Shown here: piece by piece, positions 5,711 through 8,301 of the stretch
Numbering within the stretch: position 1 is the stretch's first letter
How the letters are laid out: each line of letters starts with the position of its first letter
DNA from: JBCCKC01 sp039182435
GTDB lineage: Bacteria; Verrucomicrobiota; Verrucomicrobiia; Opitutales; Coraliomargaritaceae
Assembly (NCBI GenBank): GCA_039182435.1
Contig: JBCDCC010000106.1
Coordinates: forward strand, 1-8,301
Direction of reading: 5' to 3'
Length of the DNA stretch: 8,301 bases
Made by a program: the position numbers and the translations under genes
Notes under the pieces: model-generated
Databases searched by the model: none
Told to the model about the DNA's origin: nothing
The model's input: the letters and a program-made list of their open reading frames with translations, nothing else

Positions 5711-7546
5711 TCAGTCTTTCTCGACTAGCTTTAAAGTCAATTTGTCGGCATTATTAGGTAGCTTACCGATGAGTTCAAATGAGACTGTATTGACCGAGTA
5801 AGCTAGCCGAAATGTGTTACTGCGGATTTCGAGGCTCTGAAGTTTTGCAGTTTGATCGGTGTTTGAGAATAGCCAAGCAAATGCGGTGGGTTGGCTAATT
5901 GTCGTTGAGTAGTATAGGGAATCGGCAGGTTTTCTGTCGTTAAAGCGAGGACTATGCCAGCCTGAGACCGTTGGTTCTTTTTCTCCCTTTTTCTGAACGA
6001 GTGTAAGGTTGTTTCCCTCCGAGCTTAGGTAAGTTATCCTCGATTTTTTACTCTTTCTGCTCGCATAGATGCTGGTGGAGGCGATGGACCAATCGATATC
6101 GGGTGCACTATGCCAGAAGCCTTCGATCTGTCTTGGACGGAAGGTGAGCACGTGGTCGAGAACGAGTAGGTGACCTTTGGGCAAATGGATGACAACGCGT
6201 TGCCAAGTGGCGTCTCGGCCACCGTGGGGGCTGGAAAAATGCGCTTCGCCCCAGGCGGCTTCGATCCCCTCACTTTGGTAGAAGCCTGTGCCGGGAAGCG
6301 GGCCGTCGGCGACCTTGGGCATCGGGTCACTATCACGGCCATCGATGAGCAAGAGGTTATGACTGCGCGGGCCTTGGAAGTAGTCACGCCATGCACCGGG
6401 CCGGTAGGTGTAGCGGCCATTATCGACGAGTAGAGGAAAATTGCCGAAGCTGAGGGAGAGGTGCATGAAATCTTCATGCTGGTGATCGCTGCCTCTAGGG
6501 CCGATATCGAAGAAGCACCAGAGCGGAGAGCGCCCTTTGGCAGGCTTGGAACGAAACACGACTTGGCCCGCATTGGGATGGTAGATGCTGGTCTTGCTCG
6601 GCTCGATGCTGCGGCCATATTGCTTGAGGAGATGACTCACGTGCTCTCGGTCAGAGTCATTATTCAGGGGGGCAAGCCCGCTGGGTTTACGGATCGACGC
6701 GAAATACTCCCAAAGGCGATATACTTTTGGCTCCCATTCTTCTAGGAGTTCGGTTTGTTCGGATACTTGGAGCAATGAGAGGAGTTTCTCGTAATTGCGG
6801 ACGACGACTCGCTGGTAGTGGCTCGAAAGTTCCTTATGCGCGCCTTCGGGGTAGACCTGTTTGTCGTATTCGCTGCGAAGTTTGTCCAAGGCGTATTGAC
6901 GCCACGCCTCGCTGTTGACAGCTTGCGGGCGTAGCAAGGAGACCTTTAACAGCGCGATCATTTCTGTGATGAGGTGGTTCCCATAGAGCGCGTGGTGGTT
7001 TTGGAGATAGTCTCCGTGATGGTCTAAGCTGCGGATGAATGAGGCCTTGAGCGTGTCTGTGAACTGAGGAGCCGACCAGAGTTGGACCAAGAGGATATCC
7101 CAGCTCTCGAGCACGCGACGGGCGGCTTCCAAGGGGCGCCATGCGCTGGAGAAACTCATACCGCTTGGCGGACCGGCGTGTTCTGCGAGCCAATCCTCGA
7201 GGATATAAAAGATCTGCCCGGTGTATTTGGCATCGCCGGTTTTCAGGTAGGCGATGTAGAGATCTTCGAAATAGCGGTGACGGTTGAGGAACCAGGCCCA
7301 CTCTTTGTCATTCTTAGGGCCTTTGTGATTCCAGTCGTAAACCTCGGCGACGTCAATGTAGGGACTGTCACTCAGGCCCTGAAAGACGAAGGTGTGTTCC
7401 AGTGCCTGATCTGCCCGAATCTGAATCGCCTCCGAGTGACGAGGTAGGCTCCGCTCGAAGACAGTTCGAGGGTCGCTGGCTCCGGCTCCAACTGGCAACA
7501 GGCAGGTGATAAGCCCGTAGATTTGTAGCCACCGTAGTTGAGACAT
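5711..7546 (-). CDS. Exported heparinase II/III-family protein (polysaccharide lyase-like)
   Basis: The family consists of lyases that cleave uronic-acid polysaccharides by beta-elimination. Residues 1-24 look like a signal peptide (Arg5, hydrophobic LQIYGLITCLLPVG, cleavage near AGA-SD), so it should act in the periplasm or outside the cell. An alpha-helical toroid domain follows (about 60-310), with YGNH at 188-191 and PEGAHKELSSHYQ at 233-245, whose Tyr244 fits the usual catalytic tyrosine position. The beta-sandwich heparinase II/III domain begins near 325, with DHQHED at 354-359 and WRDYFQGPRSHN at 386-397. These match the conserved HxH and WRDYF/HN elements. The length of 611 is normal. 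The start is ATG 7546, 36 bp after the small membrane protein gene and without a Shine-Dalgarno. Proteins of this family also sit in exopolysaccharide synthesis loci, where they may trim the product. The substrate is unknown. Confidence 0.87.
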   Translation of the reverse strand: MSQLRWLQIYGLITCLLPVGAGASDPRTVFERSLPRHSEAIQIRADQALEHTFVFQGLSDSPYIDVAEVYDWNHKGPKNDKEWAWFLNRHRYFEDLYIAYLKTGDAKYTGQIFYILEDWLAEHAGPPSGMSFSSAWRPLEAARRVLESWDILLVQLWSAPQFTDTLKASFIRSLDHHGDYLQNHHALYGNHLITEMIALLKVSLLRPQAVNSEAWRQYALDKLRSEYDKQVYPEGAHKELSSHYQRVVVRNYEKLLSLLQVSEQTELLEEWEPKVYRLWEYFASIRKPSGLAPLNNDSDREHVSHLLKQYGRSIEPSKTSIYHPNAGQVVFRSKPAKGRSPLWCFFDIGPRGSDHQHEDFMHLSLSFGNFPLLVDNGRYTYRPGAWRDYFQGPRSHNLLLIDGRDSDPMPKVADGPLPGTGFYQSEGIEAAWGEAHFSSPHGGRDATWQRVVIHLPKGHLLVLDHVLTFRPRQIEGFWHSAPDIDWSIASTSIYASRKSKKSRITYLSSEGNNLTLVQKKGEKEPTVSGWHSPRFNDRKPADSLYYSTTISQPTAFAWLFSNTDQTAKLQSLEIRSNTFRLAYSVNTVSFELIGKLPNNADKLTLKLVEKD

Positions 7547-7582
7547 TCGTGAGGTCAGTTTGCTCGGCAGTCTCTCTGAGAA

Positions 7583-7816
7583 TCAGTCGATGTCTTTGCA
7601 GATACAGGCTGCGATTCGCTTGGCGAAAGCGCGCAAGATGCTGCCTCCTAAAATGAGCACGAGCGGCCCGAGCACTTCTTGCTTGAAGTAGTGCCCAAGG
7701 TAACTCGGATTAAAACTGTCGTAGGACAGGACCAGGTTGCGAGCGAGTAACAGTAGACCGCCAAAGAAGCAGAGAAAGGCAACAAAGCGGATCTGGAGGA
7801 TCATTTGATTCTTCAT
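7583..7816 (-). CDS. Small two-helix membrane protein, unknown function
   Basis: I do not recognise this 77-residue protein. It has two hydrophobic segments, about 6-30 (LQIRFVAFLCFFGGLLLL) and 47-64 (EVLGPLVLILGGSILRAF), joined by a polar loop containing SYDSFNPSYLG. The positive charge after the second helix (RAFAKR, then a Lys) predicts a hairpin with both ends in the cytoplasm. Its ATG overlaps the TGA of the ABC ATPase gene (ATGA at 7816-7813), and a good ribosome binding site precedes it, so it is a real, translationally coupled gene. It may be an accessory subunit of the ABC system or a link to the exported enzyme encoded next, but nothing in its sequence shows which. Confidence 0.75.
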   Translation of the reverse strand: MKNQMILQIRFVAFLCFFGGLLLLARNLVLSYDSFNPSYLGHYFKQEVLGPLVLILGGSILRAFAKRIAACICKDID

Positions 7817-8301
7817 GATTTTGACCTCAGGTAACCATCTTCCATCGGAAAGACAACATCACAGCGTTTTGCCAGGTCTGGATTGTGGCTGACCATGATG
7901 AAGGCGTTGCCTCGCTCGTGGGAGATGCTACTGAGGAGTTCGAAGACGCGGTCGGCGTTTTTGTGGTCGAGATTTCCAGTCGGCTCGTCTGCCAGTAGAA
8001 TGGCTGGGTCGTTGGCTAGCGCGCGAGCGATGGCGACCCGCTGCTGCTCGCCACCGGAGAGCTGGTTGCCGAGGCGACTTGCTTTAGTGTCGAGTCCGAC
8101 GCTTTCGAGTAACGACATGCCACGCTCATGCATCTCTTTCTCGCGCCATTTACCGAGCTTCCGCATCGGGATGGTGACATTCTCCAGCGCGGTAAATTCT
8201 TTGATGAGGAAGTGAAATTGAAAGACGAAGCCGAGGTTTTGATTGCGCAGTGCGGTGCGTTCTTCGTCGTTGAGTGAACTGGTGGCGCGTCCTGCGATTT
8301 C
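7813..8301 (-). CDS. lolD: LolD-like ABC transporter ATP-binding protein, C-terminal 162 residues (runs off the right edge)
   Basis: LolD powers the LolC/E membrane complex that releases lipoproteins from the inner membrane for transfer to the outer membrane. The visible part has the Q-loop FVFQFHFLIKEFTALENV (residues 25-42 of the fragment), very like LolD; the signature LSGGEQQRVAIARAL (81-95); Walker B ILLADEPTGNLD (101-112); and the switch His139 in MVSHNPD. The N-terminal third with Walker A lies beyond the window. The reading frame is open from 8301, so an internal ATG at 8166 is not the true start. MacB-type and other members of this exporter family share most motifs, so LolD is likely but not certain. 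No permease follows it in the window. A LolC-type gene may lie upstream, past the right edge. It heads the visible part of a leftward operon with the small membrane protein, the heparinase-like protein and the oxoamine synthase. Confidence 0.85.
   Translation of the reverse strand, partial: EIAGRATSSLNDEERTALRNQNLGFVFQFHFLIKEFTALENVTIPMRKLGKWREKEMHERGMSLLESVGLDTKASRLGNQLSGGEQQRVAIARALANDPAILLADEPTGNLDHKNADRVFELLSSISHERGNAFIMVSHNPDLAKRCDVVFPMEDGYLRSKS
7824..7828 (-). promoter_or_regulatory. Ribosome binding site of the 77-residue membrane protein gene
   Basis: On the minus strand GAGGT lies 7 nt before the ATG at 7816-7814, within the last codons of the ATPase gene. Together with the ATGA stop-start overlap it supports the small gene as real and coupled to the ATPase. 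Confidence 0.6.

Noticed and set aside
5406..5801. Rightward open frame of 131 codons
   Set aside because: It lies opposite the oxoamine synthase and the end of the heparinase-like gene, both with intact catalytic motifs, and its translation shows no recognisable domain.
6034..6618. Leftward open frame of 194 codons
   Set aside because: It is a different frame of the heparinase-like gene, has a low-complexity Ala/Ser/Pro-rich translation and shows no domain.
7813..8166. ABC ATPase starting at the internal ATG 8166 as a short, complete gene
   Set aside because: The same frame stays open to 8301 and encodes the Q-loop and flanking LolD-like residues, so the gene is simply cut by the window edge.

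Overview
The window looks like part of a chromosomal cell-envelope locus from a Gram-negative bacterium. A LolD-type ABC ATPase at the right edge implies an outer membrane. The overall style (a compact ACP/ketosynthase set, glycosyltransferases, a secreted heparinase II/III-family protein, moderate GC and starts that often lack a Shine-Dalgarno sequence) suggests Verrucomicrobiota, perhaps Opitutales/Puniceicoccales. That placement is an impression from protein style and has not been tested by a search.

Layout, left to right. The 5' end of a family-4 glycosyltransferase gene runs leftward off the window (1-260). A 119-bp divergent intergenic region (261-379) separates it from a tight rightward operon of five genes: acyl carrier protein (380-751), FabZ-like hotdog dehydratase (762-1214), FabF-like ketosynthase (1238-2503), short-chain dehydrogenase/reductase (2491-3291) and a second, complete family-4 glycosyltransferase (3292-4485). 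Only 8 bp further on, this operon meets a convergent leftward operon. Read in its own direction, that operon holds a LolD-like ATPase (8301-7813, Walker A part missing beyond the edge), a 77-residue two-helix membrane protein (7816-7583, ATGA overlap with the ATPase), a 611-residue exported heparinase II/III-family protein (7546-5711) and a 400-residue PLP-dependent alpha-oxoamine synthase (5696-4494).

How the parts may work together. The rightward operon carries the core of a private type II fatty-acid or polyketide-like cycle: ACP, condensing enzyme, ketoreductase candidate and dehydratase, with no enoyl reductase or malonyl transferase in view. The alpha-oxoamine synthase belongs to the family that joins an acyl thioester to an amino acid with loss of CO2, as in the first step of sphingolipid and biotin synthesis. 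Together with two glycosyltransferases, an envelope ABC ATPase and an exported polysaccharide lyase-like protein, the locus fits synthesis and surface handling of an amino-lipid or glycolipid, possibly tied to an exopolysaccharide. This is inference from gene content. All visible catalytic motifs are intact, and I see no broken genes, mobile elements, tRNAs, rRNAs or CRISPR arrays.
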